Positions 1 through 7,466 of a stretch of 64,000 nt of DNA are shown one piece after another; the stretch's first letter is position 1; every line of letters begins with the position of its first letter. The position numbers and the translations under genes were made by a program. The notes under the pieces are model-generated. The model saw nothing but the letters and a program-made list of their open reading frames with translations, was not told the origin of the DNA and made no database searches. Source of the stretch: Hydrogenovibrio kuenenii DSM 12350 (lineage in GTDB: Bacteria > Pseudomonadota > Gammaproteobacteria > Thiomicrospirales > Thiomicrospiraceae); assembly GCF_000526715.1 (NCBI RefSeq), contig NZ_JAGP01000001.1:1302001-1366000 (forward strand). The letters run 5' to 3'.

Positions 1-182
1 CAGAAGTTATTCATATCCAACAGAAAATGTTCTTGTGGATAGCCTAAGATATCGTGGGATTGGGGACTGACATATAGAAATTCGCTAGAACCGTCATCAT
101 AAAGGACATATTCATACAAAACAGCAGGTAAAGACTCTAAAAACCCCATCATAGTGTCTGTTTCGGGAACTTTTGTTACCAT
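1..182 (-). CDS. PAS-domain signalling protein, N-terminal fragment (runs off the window)
   Basis: An open frame on the minus strand runs from an ATG at 182 to the window edge, about 60 codons. The start is chosen because AAGGA lies 5-6 nt upstream; another in-frame ATG at 188 sits too close to that site. The translation contains VLYEYVLYDDGSSEFLYVS followed by SHDILGYPQEHFL, which is the usual beginning of a PAS fold (strand, then the S..ILGY..E.. helix) in sensor kinases and GGDEF/EAL proteins. The output domain lies outside the window, so the function cannot be named. There is no signal peptide, so the PAS domain is probably cytoplasmic. Confidence 0.7.
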   Translation of the reverse strand, partial: MVTKVPETDTMMGFLESLPAVLYEYVLYDDGSSEFLYVSPQSHDILGYPQEHFLLDMNNF

Positions 183-496
183 TTTCATCCTTTACCATTC
201 ATTGAATGGATACAAAGTCTCACATTAGAATAATCATGATGAACTTTTATTTCACGACTTCTGTAAGACGGTAAAAATAGAAACCAATGTTTTTAGGTGT
301 GAGTTTCAATATAAAGAGAATTCGTAATTTTTACAATTAAATATTTCTTTTCGGGGTATTAGGTGATAATCAATCTACCCTCAAACCAATAGATTATTAC
401 AGGTTAAAGCTCATCCCCCCCGAAATAAGGTTTACCCCAGACTGGCAGATTTTGATTACTTTTTGAGTCAATCAAACGAACCCAGTTTCATTGAAC
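183..496. other. Intergenic region
   Basis: No gene was recognised. The stretch holds one copy of the interspersed CCAGnCTGG repeat (434-453) and an 8-bp inverted repeat, TTTCGGGG at 349-356 against CCCCGAAA at 418-425. The arms are about 60 nt apart and are not followed by a T-run. It contains the promoter region of the PAS protein, but no convincing -35/-10 pair was seen. Confidence 0.4.
434..453 (+). repeat. Interspersed CCAGnCTGG repeat, copy 1 (single)
   Basis: The copy reads ACCCCAGACTGGCAGATTTT. The centre base of CCAGnCTGG is A here and C in the other copies. It lies about 44 bp beyond the stop of the minus-strand gene ending at 497. Confidence 0.7.
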
Positions 497-1315
497 TTAG
501 CGTGACCAAGCCTGTTTAAAGCTTTTACCTTTATAAATTTCTTGGGTTAACGCACACAATCCAGCGTTGTCCATGACCTTATACACATGTTTGATCCATG
601 CGGGACGTATGTTAAAACTTCTCGGTTTTCCGCCAATGCTTTTTACAAATTTTTTCGAGACATTACAATCCAGTAAAACGCTCTTACCTTTGGTTTTAAC
701 CAATTTATCCATATCTTTTGAGGCTTTAAAAAATACCGGAACTTTTGATTTTTCGCTCACCCAGCTACTTGAAAAATCCCACATGACATGGGCATAGGCT
801 AGCTTTAACGCTTTAGGATTTTTTTTGAAATAAAGCAGATTGTTCTTCGTCCCTGCGTAAGGCTCAGGGCGATAATCTTTCTTTAGACTAGGTGGCCTTT
901 TTTGCCAAACCACCTGACCTTTCGGTAACTGTTTAGCCTTATTGATATCAATCATAATCTTATTTTTAACGACATTTTTCGGCAAGGTTAACGGCGGTAA
1001 TTCAGGCTCTCCTTTACGTGCCCCCAAACTCATAATGTTACCGGTTATTTGCGCAACATACCCTTGCCCATAACCCGACTCCCATCCCGCTATGGCTAAT
1101 ATTGCTGCGGGTGGTATATTTTCTTTCAGACCAATTTTTACCGCTTCTTTAGCCGTTAAACCGTAAAACTGTTTAACATGTGGGTATTTACGTAATGAGT
1201 AAGATGAGCTGTCGGACTTTTTGGTGAGCACAGCGCTGTTAGCTTGTACATCAATAGAGATTCTTGCGATTAAAAAAACGCTAATAGCTGATAAGATTAA
1301 AATAAAGATTTTCAT
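497..1315 (-). CDS. Secreted glucosaminidase-domain (Bax-like) protein
   Basis: 272 aa. Residues 1-26 (MKIFILILSAISVFLIARIS...) look like a signal peptide or N-terminal anchor. The segment around residues 50-95, with AVKIGLKENIPPAAILAIAG then WESGYGQGYVAQITGNIMSLG, matches the Glucosaminidase/Bax fold: the Glu of WESGYG is in the position of the catalytic acid, and the N-x-x-G turn follows. The C-terminal part (SFNIRPAWIKHVYKVMDNAG) is also typical. Expected role: hydrolysis of peptidoglycan in the periplasm or outside the cell. It stands alone on the minus strand with a repeat copy downstream. The substrate is not shown by the sequence. Confidence 0.7.
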   Translation of the reverse strand: MKIFILILSAISVFLIARISIDVQANSAVLTKKSDSSSYSLRKYPHVKQFYGLTAKEAVKIGLKENIPPAAILAIAGWESGYGQGYVAQITGNIMSLGARKGEPELPPLTLPKNVVKNKIMIDINKAKQLPKGQVVWQKRPPSLKKDYRPEPYAGTKNNLLYFKKNPKALKLAYAHVMWDFSSSWVSEKSKVPVFFKASKDMDKLVKTKGKSVLLDCNVSKKFVKSIGGKPRSFNIRPAWIKHVYKVMDNAGLCALTQEIYKGKSFKQAWSR

Positions 1316-1396
1316 AGAGTCATTTCAATTAAGGATGGCGTATTTTACATTTAACTTCAATAACTTAAAATTTAATTTCACTCTAGAACCGATTAT

Positions 1397-1747
1397 TTAT
1401 TCATCTTCGGCAAGCAAAGTAACTTCGACTTCTCCATTAGGTTTATAGATAGTCAGTCTAAGAGTACATTGCTCGGGTTGTTCGCAAACAGGTGTCGGGT
1501 CGTCCGCGCAACAATCACCAGCTACAATGCCATTGTAAAACACCAAAACGGTCAACAACAAAGCCTGCTCGGTTTCTTCAGCGTTGAGCAACATAAAACT
1601 GATGTCGCTATCCGCCACACGATTACTCACCGCCAAACCTTGCTGCAAAGGGAGTTGTGATTTCTCCAACTGCTGCAATTCCGTATTCAACACATTCTTA
1701 AAATCAGGTGTGTTCCAAGCGGTGAGCACGTGCAAAAGCTTCATCAT
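1397..1747 (-). CDS. Cysteine-rich small protein of unknown function
   Basis: 116 aa, not recognised. The start ATG at 1747 has GGAGAAG just upstream. There is no signal peptide or membrane segment. The central region carries a compact cysteine cluster, DCCADDPTPVCEQPEQC at about residues 78-94, following a hydrophobic strand (LLLTVLVFYNGIVAG). The four Cys could bind a metal or form disulfides, but this is only a guess. The N-terminus (MMKLLHVLTAWNTPDFKNVL) is well formed and the codon use resembles its neighbours, so it is likely a real gene. It precedes the glucosaminidase gene on the same strand with an 80-bp gap. Confidence 0.7.
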   Translation of the reverse strand: MMKLLHVLTAWNTPDFKNVLNTELQQLEKSQLPLQQGLAVSNRVADSDISFMLLNAEETEQALLLTVLVFYNGIVAGDCCADDPTPVCEQPEQCTLRLTIYKPNGEVEVTLLAEDE

Positions 1748-1828
1748 GACTTCTCCATTCTATCAGGGTGTAGCATAACATTCGAAAACGACACCCCTGC
1801 CTGACTGGTTTTGATGGTTTCTAGCGCA

Positions 1829-2344
1829 TTATTTTTTAAAGTAGCTGGGGCCGAAATAAATCTGATAGCGGACACCATGATTATCGCTCCCTGTTCCTTG
1901 ACCGGAGAAGAACACGGCATAATCATTATTGGAATTTTTTGTAGGCGAAAGGTTTAGAGAAAAATCAACCACTGTCCCCTTAGTTCCCGTCATGAATCCT
2001 CTAGCGGTCGCCGCAATCGAATCGGAGGTCGTCTTCACAGAGCCCGTTGTAAAACCCCAAGCATTTCTGACAACACCCGTCGATGAACCGCCACCAGCTA
2101 ACATCACATGATATCGACCTTTAAATGCCTCATTCGTTACAGGGTTAAATGCCGTAATCTTACCGCCCTCATACTTGCTTGAAATAAATTCAACCTCGCA
2201 ATTCATCTTAGTGCCATCCTTCATTGAAATCATTTCACCTGGAAACATATCTCCAATCTCAACGTGACGCGTATTTTTCGAAGCACAACCAGAAAGCGTC
2301 AACAACATTAACAACGCAACACTCCATGCAATATGACTCTTCAT
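1829..2344 (-). CDS. Putative outer-membrane lipoprotein
   Basis: 171 aa from the ATG at 2344, which has GGAGG about 7 nt upstream; a GTG at 2350 is too close to that site. The N-terminus MKSHIAWSVALLMLLTLSGC is a type II signal peptide with lipobox LSGC, so the mature protein is lipid-anchored at that Cys. The rest is Gly/Ser/Thr-rich beta-type sequence with no recognised domain. No neighbour indicates its role. Confidence 0.7.
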   Translation of the reverse strand: MKSHIAWSVALLMLLTLSGCASKNTRHVEIGDMFPGEMISMKDGTKMNCEVEFISSKYEGGKITAFNPVTNEAFKGRYHVMLAGGGSSTGVVRNAWGFTTGSVKTTSDSIAATARGFMTGTKGTVVDFSLNLSPTKNSNNDYAVFFSGQGTGSDNHGVRYQIYFGPSYFKK

Positions 2345-2443
2345 ATCCACCCCTCCATTTTTTATTGATCTGACTATTACTAGAGATTCTTACTTATATT
2401 ATTGCGGAATAATTAGGTGCGGGATAGGATTAAATTCATCCAA

Positions 2444-2468
2444 CAAAAAACCCGCTCATAGCGGGTTT
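2444..2468 (-). terminator. Rho-independent terminator of the rhodanese gene
   Basis: On the minus strand AAACCCGC / GCGGGTTT (arms 2461-2468 and 2448-2455, 5-nt loop) is followed by a run of T. It lies about 130 bp past the stop at 2600, with repeat copy 2 in between. Confidence 0.8.
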
Positions 2469-2511
2469 CAATATAACGGGTCATGACATTATTTACGAGA
2501 AAATTTCTCGC

Positions 2512-2530
2512 ACCCAGCCTGGTAGATTTT
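2512..2530 (+). repeat. Interspersed CCAGnCTGG repeat, copy 2 (single)
   Basis: ACCCAGCCTGGTAGATTTT, located between the stop of the rhodanese gene (2600) and its terminator. Confidence 0.75.
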
Positions 2531-2599
2531 AAAGGCCATGAATAATCAATAGATTTACCCCTTGGTTTATTTTGGTCACTGTCATTTTCAATGGCAAGT

Positions 2600-3268
2600 T
2601 TATGGCTTGATGGTCGTCAACCCAAGGGCATTCCAGGCTTGCATACCGCCTCGATACCAATGGATCTTATGCGCAGGGTACCCCATACTCACCAATGTCT
2701 TGATATTGGTTGGCGATTGTCCGCACCAAGGGCCATTACAGAAAAACACCAAATCTTTTACATTAGAAAAATTCCAAATCCCATCTGTCACGGTTGCCCC
2801 AAAGCGGTCTGTGAGAATGCTTTCCACCACCATTGGTTCAAAATTCGAAGCTTTTCGATATAGCTGTGTCCAGGGAATATTAACAGACGTAGGTATCGTT
2901 CCCTTCGCCACCCAGTCAGGCGTGCGCGAATCAATGATCAACAGCTTCGGATCTCCTTTGGATGCGCGTTTAATATAATCCAACATCTTCAATTCGCCAA
3001 TCGTCTCCACGCCAGGCAGAAGGTGCATGGGTTGCACGCAAAACGGAGGGCATTGTCTTGAGGTGAGCGCGTAATCTTTAACAATGGTATTTTTCTGGTT
3101 TTGGTTACGTTGAATCACAATGGGCTTGCCATTGTGCATCACAGTGATGGAGCCGATATCTTTGGTAATTTTGACTTTAAGATCACTTTTGGAAGGTTCT
3201 GCAGACCAAGCTTGCGTTGAAAACAGCATTAGGATCGCGGTGCAAATTAATACGATTTTATGAGCCAT
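2600..3268 (-). CDS. Periplasmic rhodanese-like sulfurtransferase
   Basis: 222 aa from the ATG at 3268, which has a near-perfect AAAGGAGG 5 nt upstream; an ATG at 3292 lacks such a site. Residues 1-22 (MAHKIVLICTAILMLFSTQAWSA) form a Sec signal peptide. The C-terminal half is a rhodanese domain: LLIIDSRTPDWVAKGTIPTS, then the catalytic loop CNGPWCGQS, then the closing segment WYRGGMQAWNALGL. The loop has two Cys, of which the first is in the active-site position. A second Cys pair (RQCPPFCVQP) lies before the domain. Expected role: sulfane-sulfur transfer in the periplasm, which fits a sulfur-oxidising host. The gene has its own terminator. Confidence 0.85.
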   Translation of the reverse strand: MAHKIVLICTAILMLFSTQAWSAEPSKSDLKVKITKDIGSITVMHNGKPIVIQRNQNQKNTIVKDYALTSRQCPPFCVQPMHLLPGVETIGELKMLDYIKRASKGDPKLLIIDSRTPDWVAKGTIPTSVNIPWTQLYRKASNFEPMVVESILTDRFGATVTDGIWNFSNVKDLVFFCNGPWCGQSPTNIKTLVSMGYPAHKIHWYRGGMQAWNALGLTTIKP

Positions 3269-3443
3269 AATTCCTCCTTTAATGAGATTCATTTAGCTAT
3301 TCAATCAATACCAATCTTAACAGAGTGGTGTAAAAAAGAAATTTATATTCATTGATGTTAGAGTAAATTTATTCAGTTTTTAACTTTAAATTCAATTGGT
3401 TAAAAACCATCCTCCACTCTAATAAAGAGTGATTGTTGGTTTC

Positions 3444-4163
3444 TTAGTATATTCCGGGAATCAACCTGTAACGCACGCGTTGTGCATAGTCTCGATACCC
3501 CGGCAACTCTTCTTGTAAAGCCCGGTCTTCGAGCTCCATTCGCACTACTGTGATAATGGACGCCACAGCAACAGGAATCAGAGTCCACATCGAGCTTAGT
3601 GCAAGCGCCATACCAAACAGTGCCAGCATATTACCCGCATACCCCGGATGACGCACAAATCGATACGGTCCACTATCACAGACCACATGACCTTGATCTA
3701 CCCGAATGCGAACCACACTGTAGAAAAATCGGTTTTCCGCAAATGCCCATGCAGCGAAAGCATACCCACCCCCAACGAGTAGAAGCCCAGTAAGGTTGAC
3801 CCAAAGCGGGAACTCATGGGTCCACTGATAGCGATGATCCAACCCAGCGACAATCACTAACGGAAAACTGATACTCACCGCCATCAATGGCGCAAGCACT
3901 TTATCCCACGCTTTGGCTTTTTGGAAACTTTCCGTATCTTGCCTATCAGCGGTTAAACCCGGGTGGCGTTGTTCTCCCCAAATACGCCCACCAATCCCAG
4001 ACATGAAAATCATTGCAGAATAGATCCATGCTTGCCACCAACCTAAATCTCCACCGCATACCAGTAAAATCAGCAAAATGAAGAAATACACCGAAACCAA
4101 CCTAACCCAATGACGCAGGGATACGGTTTGAACTTGCTCTTTATTATCCGTCTTTATCGACAT
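3444..4163 (-). CDS. Isoprenylcysteine carboxyl methyltransferase (ICMT)-family membrane protein
   Basis: 239 aa with about five hydrophobic segments. The C-terminal third carries the ICMT/PEMT hallmark: GPYRFVRHPGYAGNML, then an acidic E-x-E (MELEDRALQEELPGYRDYAQ) and a terminal RYRLIPGIY. In this family these residues bind S-adenosylmethionine at the inner membrane. Bacterial members have no prenylated substrate and act on small molecules or lipids, so the substrate is unknown. The start ATG at 4163 leaves 70 bp to the upstream gene, and that gap holds a repeat copy. Confidence 0.8.
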   Translation of the reverse strand: MSIKTDNKEQVQTVSLRHWVRLVSVYFFILLILLVCGGDLGWWQAWIYSAMIFMSGIGGRIWGEQRHPGLTADRQDTESFQKAKAWDKVLAPLMAVSISFPLVIVAGLDHRYQWTHEFPLWVNLTGLLLVGGGYAFAAWAFAENRFFYSVVRIRVDQGHVVCDSGPYRFVRHPGYAGNMLALFGMALALSSMWTLIPVAVASIITVVRMELEDRALQEELPGYRDYAQRVRYRLIPGIY

Positions 4164-4169
4164 GTCACT

Positions 4170-4187
4170 CCCAGCCTGGTAGATTTT
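4170..4187 (+). repeat. Interspersed CCAGnCTGG repeat, copy 3 (single)
   Basis: CCCAGCCTGGTAGATTTT between the stop at 4233 and the next start at 4163. It sits where the ribosome-binding region of the methyltransferase gene would be. Confidence 0.75.
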
Positions 4188-4232
4188 AAAGGGTTTGAAG
4201 AATCCATCGACTCACCTCATTGATTCAAAAAC

Positions 4233-5318
4233 TTAGTTAGGCTCAATATGAGAAGCCAGACTTTCAGCTAACTTGATTAGTTCATCTGCATGATCGAGTC
4301 CCTCAAGAAACCGCTTAGGGATGCCACTCAAACCCACTTGAGCACCAGTAAGCGCACCGGTCAATATCGCTCGTGCCTGATTTTGCCCACCACCGTTTAC
4401 AGCATGTAGCACAGCAGACTCAAAGTCATTATGAAATAAAGCAGACAGATAATAAGCTGGAGGCAGTTGATGATAAATCGCACACGGCATGCCATAAACG
4501 ATTGAGACCTTCCAAGGCGGCTCAATTCGAATATCAGGATCAAAGGCAGCTTCAGCCATATAAGAAGGTGTTAGCAATGCATCAGGAGAAGCAAAACGCC
4601 CTGCGCGTGGCGGATCAGGGTCGCCTTTTTGCGGAGGCTGCAAATCATCATTCGTCACGGCATGAAAAGGCAGCGCACCGCTTTTCACCAGCTTCATAAG
4701 CTTTGCAGAGATATCCGCATCCAAGCTGTTGCCCTGAACAAGCAGCCCCAACACCGCGCCAAAAGCAACCGTCATCGAGACGACCATCTCATCACTCTGT
4801 GTCAGAATCGTGTTATGGGTAATTTCAGCGGCCAATTTATCTGGCTGGAAGGCATAACGAACCGCAATGGCAAGAATACGCTCAATCGCTTCTGTGGTAT
4901 CCGCATGGCCGCCAGTTTGACCCCAAGGTAGGTTTTGCTGAACCCGTTTACGCCAGGCATCTCGGATAGATTGGCTAGTATAGTTTCCAGGTCCGCTGAT
5001 AGGTGTGCCGTCAATGAGCGGAAAAAGCTCCTCATCCATTCGACGACAAAAATCTTGCTCATCGTAACCTTTGTTTTCAACTAAGGAGCGCAGTAGAAGT
5101 TCTAGAATAAACCCCGCTTGAGAGAGTTGACCTGCTTTCAAACCGTCATGATATCGACCCGGCTTTGGATTAGTGTAGTCGTCTATCCAATCACCATAGT
5201 CTCTACGCAGTTCCGTCAGGTCGTAATACCAATGAGGGCCTAGTGCAAGCGCATCGCCGATAAAAGCGCCCATAATCGCACCCGCAGCACGATCTTTTAT
5301 TTCCGAAGGATTCATCAT
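4233..5318 (-). CDS. ADP-ribosylglycohydrolase-fold protein (crystallin J1-like), metal ligands missing
   Basis: 361 aa. The N-terminus AAGAIMGAFIGDALALGPHW and the C-terminus NQARAILTGALTGAQVGLSG followed by IPKRFLEGL are those of the ADP-ribosylglycohydrolase (DraG/ARH) fold. Canonical enzymes bind two Mg ions through Asp/Thr in a TDDT-type motif and a GGDTDT motif. Here these positions read GQLSQ and GGGQNQ, so the metal-binding Asp residues are gone. This resembles the crystallin J1 branch of the family. It may be a non-hydrolytic binder or an enzyme with other chemistry. Start ATG 5318 (or 5315) follows AGGAGGT. Confidence 0.8.
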   Translation of the reverse strand: MMNPSEIKDRAAGAIMGAFIGDALALGPHWYYDLTELRRDYGDWIDDYTNPKPGRYHDGLKAGQLSQAGFILELLLRSLVENKGYDEQDFCRRMDEELFPLIDGTPISGPGNYTSQSIRDAWRKRVQQNLPWGQTGGHADTTEAIERILAIAVRYAFQPDKLAAEITHNTILTQSDEMVVSMTVAFGAVLGLLVQGNSLDADISAKLMKLVKSGALPFHAVTNDDLQPPQKGDPDPPRAGRFASPDALLTPSYMAEAAFDPDIRIEPPWKVSIVYGMPCAIYHQLPPAYYLSALFHNDFESAVLHAVNGGGQNQARAILTGALTGAQVGLSGIPKRFLEGLDHADELIKLAESLASHIEPN

Positions 5319-5405
5319 AGTACCTCCTAAATGCAGTTTGTTAGTCTGGCATTAGTTTGCGGAATAAAGCTCAACCACTCTCTTTATAACATATTGTTTT
5401 AGAAA

Positions 5406-5430
5406 TAAAAAAGCCTCGCAATGCAAGGCT
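5406..5430 (-). terminator. Rho-independent terminator
   Basis: Minus-strand AGCCT...AGGCT hairpin (5412-5430) followed by six T. It ends the transcript of the gene stopping at 5471. Confidence 0.75.
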
Positions 5431-5447
5431 CAATAAATAATGCCTCT

Positions 5448-5466
5448 ACCCAGCCTGGTAGATTTT
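5448..5466 (+). repeat. Interspersed CCAGnCTGG repeat, copy 4 (single)
   Basis: ACCCAGCCTGGTAGATTTT, 5 bp past the stop codon at 5471 and before the terminator at 5406-5430. Confidence 0.75.
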
Positions 5467-5470
5467 GAGT

Positions 5471-5779
5471 CTATTGTGCTTTATCAGGAAAGAGAAGATA
5501 GCGTGATTCTTGCCGGCCAACCAATAAGCCCAGCCCGTTAGCTGACGGTGTTTGGCAAGGCATCGCATTCATTGCCTGCGCCACATGTTTCGTTGCGGGA
5601 GAAAAGTAAACAATCAGCTCACAATGAACGTCTCCGGTTGATTCATGTCGAAAGTAAATCGCCATTTCTTGTGTGTTTTTAGCTTTTTTACACTCTAATA
5701 AGAAAAGCTGCTTGATCTGCTTTAGCGACTCTTCCGCCAGCATTGGGTCACCAAGATTGCTCGAAAACCAGGTATTCAT
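5471..5779 (-). CDS. Hypothetical small cytoplasmic protein
   Basis: 102 aa, not recognised. ATG at 5779 follows GGGAGGT. No signal peptide or membrane segment. The sequence has a predicted helix (EESLKQIKQLFLLECKKAKN), then beta-type segments (MAIYFRHESTGDVHCELIVYF). A good ribosome-binding site, a downstream terminator and ordinary codon use support a real gene. No function can be assigned. Confidence 0.65.
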   Translation of the reverse strand: MNTWFSSNLGDPMLAEESLKQIKQLFLLECKKAKNTQEMAIYFRHESTGDVHCELIVYFSPATKHVAQAMNAMPCQTPSANGLGLLVGRQESRYLLFPDKAQ

Positions 5780-5855
5780 ATACCTCCCAACACACTATTT
5801 AATTCATCAAGCTTAACGCCAATGACTTTAACAAATGCTCACTTACTAACGCTCT

Positions 5856-5875
5856 ACCCCAGCCTGGCAGATTTT
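5856..5875 (+). repeat. Interspersed CCAGnCTGG repeat, copy 5 (single)
   Basis: ACCCCAGCCTGGCAGATTTT, 16 bp past the stop of the GFA-family gene (5892). Confidence 0.75.
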
Positions 5876-5891
5876 GCTGAACACTTAAGTT

Positions 5892-6299
5892 TTAAGCTGG
5901 TGCGTCCTCAAACATGACAACTTTTTCCAACTCACTATCCCACGTCGCTCTACTCGCGGTGAATATGTGAGCATTTGGTTTTATAGGTACATGACTGTCG
6001 AGGCATCCTGCGGGAACGACCAATAGTTCTCCACTCCCTTGCATATTTGGCAACGCAGAGCCGCAATGAGAACAAAAGCTCTTGATATGTTGTGTGGATG
6101 GTAAGTTAAAAGTCGTTACCAACTCTTCGCCAGAAATCCAACTTAAGCTGGCGTTGGTGGAAAATAGATTTGCTGCATGGGCTGAACCTGTATCTTTTTG
6201 GCAGTACTCACAATGACACAGATAGAAGCTTTCAAAACTCCCTTCAATTTCAAAATGAACTTTGCCACACAGGCAAGAACCATGATGTTTTGTACTCAT
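5892..6299 (-). CDS. GFA-family (CENP-V) zinc-binding protein
   Basis: 135 aa from ATG 6299; an upstream TTG at 6311 is less likely. The zinc ligands of the GFA fold are visible in order: GSCLCGKVHFEI (C-x-C), then LCHCEYCQKDTGS (C-x-C-x-x-C), then FCSHCGSALP (C-x-x-C). Length is normal for the family, which is named after glutathione-dependent formaldehyde-activating enzyme. Most members have no proven reaction, and the sequence does not settle the substrate here. It is a single gene with a repeat copy behind it. Confidence 0.85.
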   Translation of the reverse strand: MSTKHHGSCLCGKVHFEIEGSFESFYLCHCEYCQKDTGSAHAANLFSTNASLSWISGEELVTTFNLPSTQHIKSFCSHCGSALPNMQGSGELLVVPAGCLDSHVPIKPNAHIFTASRATWDSELEKVVMFEDAPA

Positions 6300-6362
6300 G
6301 TGTATCACCAAAGTTTGATTGAAAAGTCTTTTTGTTTTTGTATCAACTTCAGGGTGAAAAGC

Positions 6363-6572
6363 TTATTTTCTTAACGGATCAAGAAGCTGCTTTAAACCAT
6401 TGTGATCCAACTCCTGCATGAGTGCCAATAACTCTCCTAAATTACCAGATGGAAAGCCCTTACGCGCAAACCAATTAAGGTAATTGCCTGGCAAATCAGC
6501 AATAATCCGACCCTTGTATTTTCCGTAAGGCATGGTGACTGTAACGAGTTTTTTTAAGTTCTCTGGATTCAT
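6363..6572 (-). CDS. DUF3820 family small protein
   Basis: 69 aa. The sequence TMPYGKYKGRIIADLPGNYL followed by NWFARKGFP is the DUF3820 signature, seen in stand-alone small proteins and in fusion with exonuclease-like domains. No function is established. Start ATG at 6572 has no clear Shine-Dalgarno sequence. The gene ends 60 bp before the GFA gene and may be co-transcribed with it. Confidence 0.8.
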   Translation of the reverse strand: MNPENLKKLVTVTMPYGKYKGRIIADLPGNYLNWFARKGFPSGNLGELLALMQELDHNGLKQLLDPLRK

Positions 6573-6585
6573 AAGTTATTCACAT

Positions 6586-6636
6586 AAAAGGGCTATAATC
6601 CCTTTTCTCATATTATGTATTAATGAATAATATGAG
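6586..6636 (-). terminator. Double hairpin, probable terminator of the HEPN-like gene
   Basis: Two perfect inverted repeats are stacked past the stop at 6652: CTCATATTAT / ATAATATGAG (6607-6616 and 6627-6636), then AAAAGGG / CCCTTTT (6586-6592 and 6600-6606). The second reads into T on either strand, so it could end transcripts both ways. No attC-like ends are present. Confidence 0.5.
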
Positions 6637-6651
6637 TGTTTGTAAGTTCTA

Positions 6652-7347
6652 TTATTTTTTTGCTTTTTCTTCAATTTCTGGATCTACGTTTTTTAGAACA
6701 AATTGTCTTACCACTAGATCAGAAGCCATAACAACACCATTAATTGAATCTATTTTTTCTAATAGTTCATCTTCATTAATAGAAATTTTTAAGTTTGGGT
6801 TATGAATCAACTGATGCCTTAAATTAAAAATATAGTTAAGATCATTTATTTCTTTAAATGTAATTTGAGTTTCTGTTGCTGGTTTATCTTTGATTCTGTA
6901 GTGTAAGGATTTGATCTCGTCTAAAAACTTGTTTTGCAAGAGAATTGAAAAATATTTATCGATGTTTTTCACACTCTGAAAATTTAAGTTTGATGCTACT
7001 AACTCCAGAGGGTGGATGCAATTTTTATACATAGCTATCAAATCATCAATTTTGTAACTTGAACCATGTAACTTTGACAAGGTTTTCTCGAACGATTCGG
7101 GTTTACAGGTTTTGAAAATAGAATCAATTAATGTTCTGTAATAAACTTCTACCGCTGTAACTGTGTTAATTACATGTGCCTTTAAGATTGTATCTTTTGT
7201 TTCAGAGGATACTGATAGTCTTTCGAGTTCATGAATGGCATTTTCTGTTTTTTCATATAAGCTTTGAAATGCATTTATAGGGATATAGTGTCTAGAATGC
7301 TTTGCATCAATATCATTAAGAATTTTGTCAATATCTAAACTCACCAT
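6652..7347 (-). CDS. HEPN-like protein in an integron cassette
   Basis: 231 aa, mostly helical. Near the C-terminus it carries NLRHQLIHNP, giving R177-x4-H182, the R-x4-6-H signature of HEPN domains; polar and hydrophobic spacing around it fits a HEPN helix. In ribonuclease HEPN proteins this pair is catalytic, and such proteins often belong to toxin-antitoxin or antiphage systems. Family membership is inferred from this motif and overall helicity, not from a match. The gene starts 45 bp after the attC at 7393-7451, as expected of the next cassette gene. No attC was found after it, so the array may end here or the site may be decayed. Confidence 0.6.
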   Translation of the reverse strand: MVSLDIDKILNDIDAKHSRHYIPINAFQSLYEKTENAIHELERLSVSSETKDTILKAHVINTVTAVEVYYRTLIDSIFKTCKPESFEKTLSKLHGSSYKIDDLIAMYKNCIHPLELVASNLNFQSVKNIDKYFSILLQNKFLDEIKSLHYRIKDKPATETQITFKEINDLNYIFNLRHQLIHNPNLKISINEDELLEKIDSINGVVMASDLVVRQFVLKNVDPEIEEKAKK

Positions 7348-7392
7348 CCCGTCCTTAATATTGTTTTAAAGTAACTGATACTTTGTAGAGAG

Positions 7393-7451
7393 CTTTAACG
7401 TCTAAACTCAGTCCCGCCGTTTTGGGGGACGGCTGGAATGCCTTGTTGAGC
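7393..7451 (-). other. attC recombination site (short, less certain)
   Basis: On the minus strand the site begins with the R''-type core GCTCAAC (7445-7451), has a GTCCC / GGGAC central stem, and ends with GTTAAAG (7393-7399). R'' differs at one base from GCCCAAC, the complement of the first bases of its own cassette at 8951-8957. The outer arms pair poorly and the last base of R' is not a pyrimidine, so this is the weakest of the three sites. It lies 15 bp past the stop at 7467. Confidence 0.6.
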
Positions 7452-7466
7452 GGCTTTTGCTTATGA

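Noticed and set aside
567-797. Plus-strand open frame inside the glucosaminidase gene
   Set aside because: It is a shadow of the minus-strand gene, with no ribosome-binding site or recognisable protein features. The same holds for the other antisense frames over prfC, secD, tgt, queA and hisD.
5805-5855. GTTAAGC and neighbouring TAACGC sequences as an attC site behind the gene at 5471
   Set aside because: No matching R'' core or complementary arms; only one core-like heptamer.
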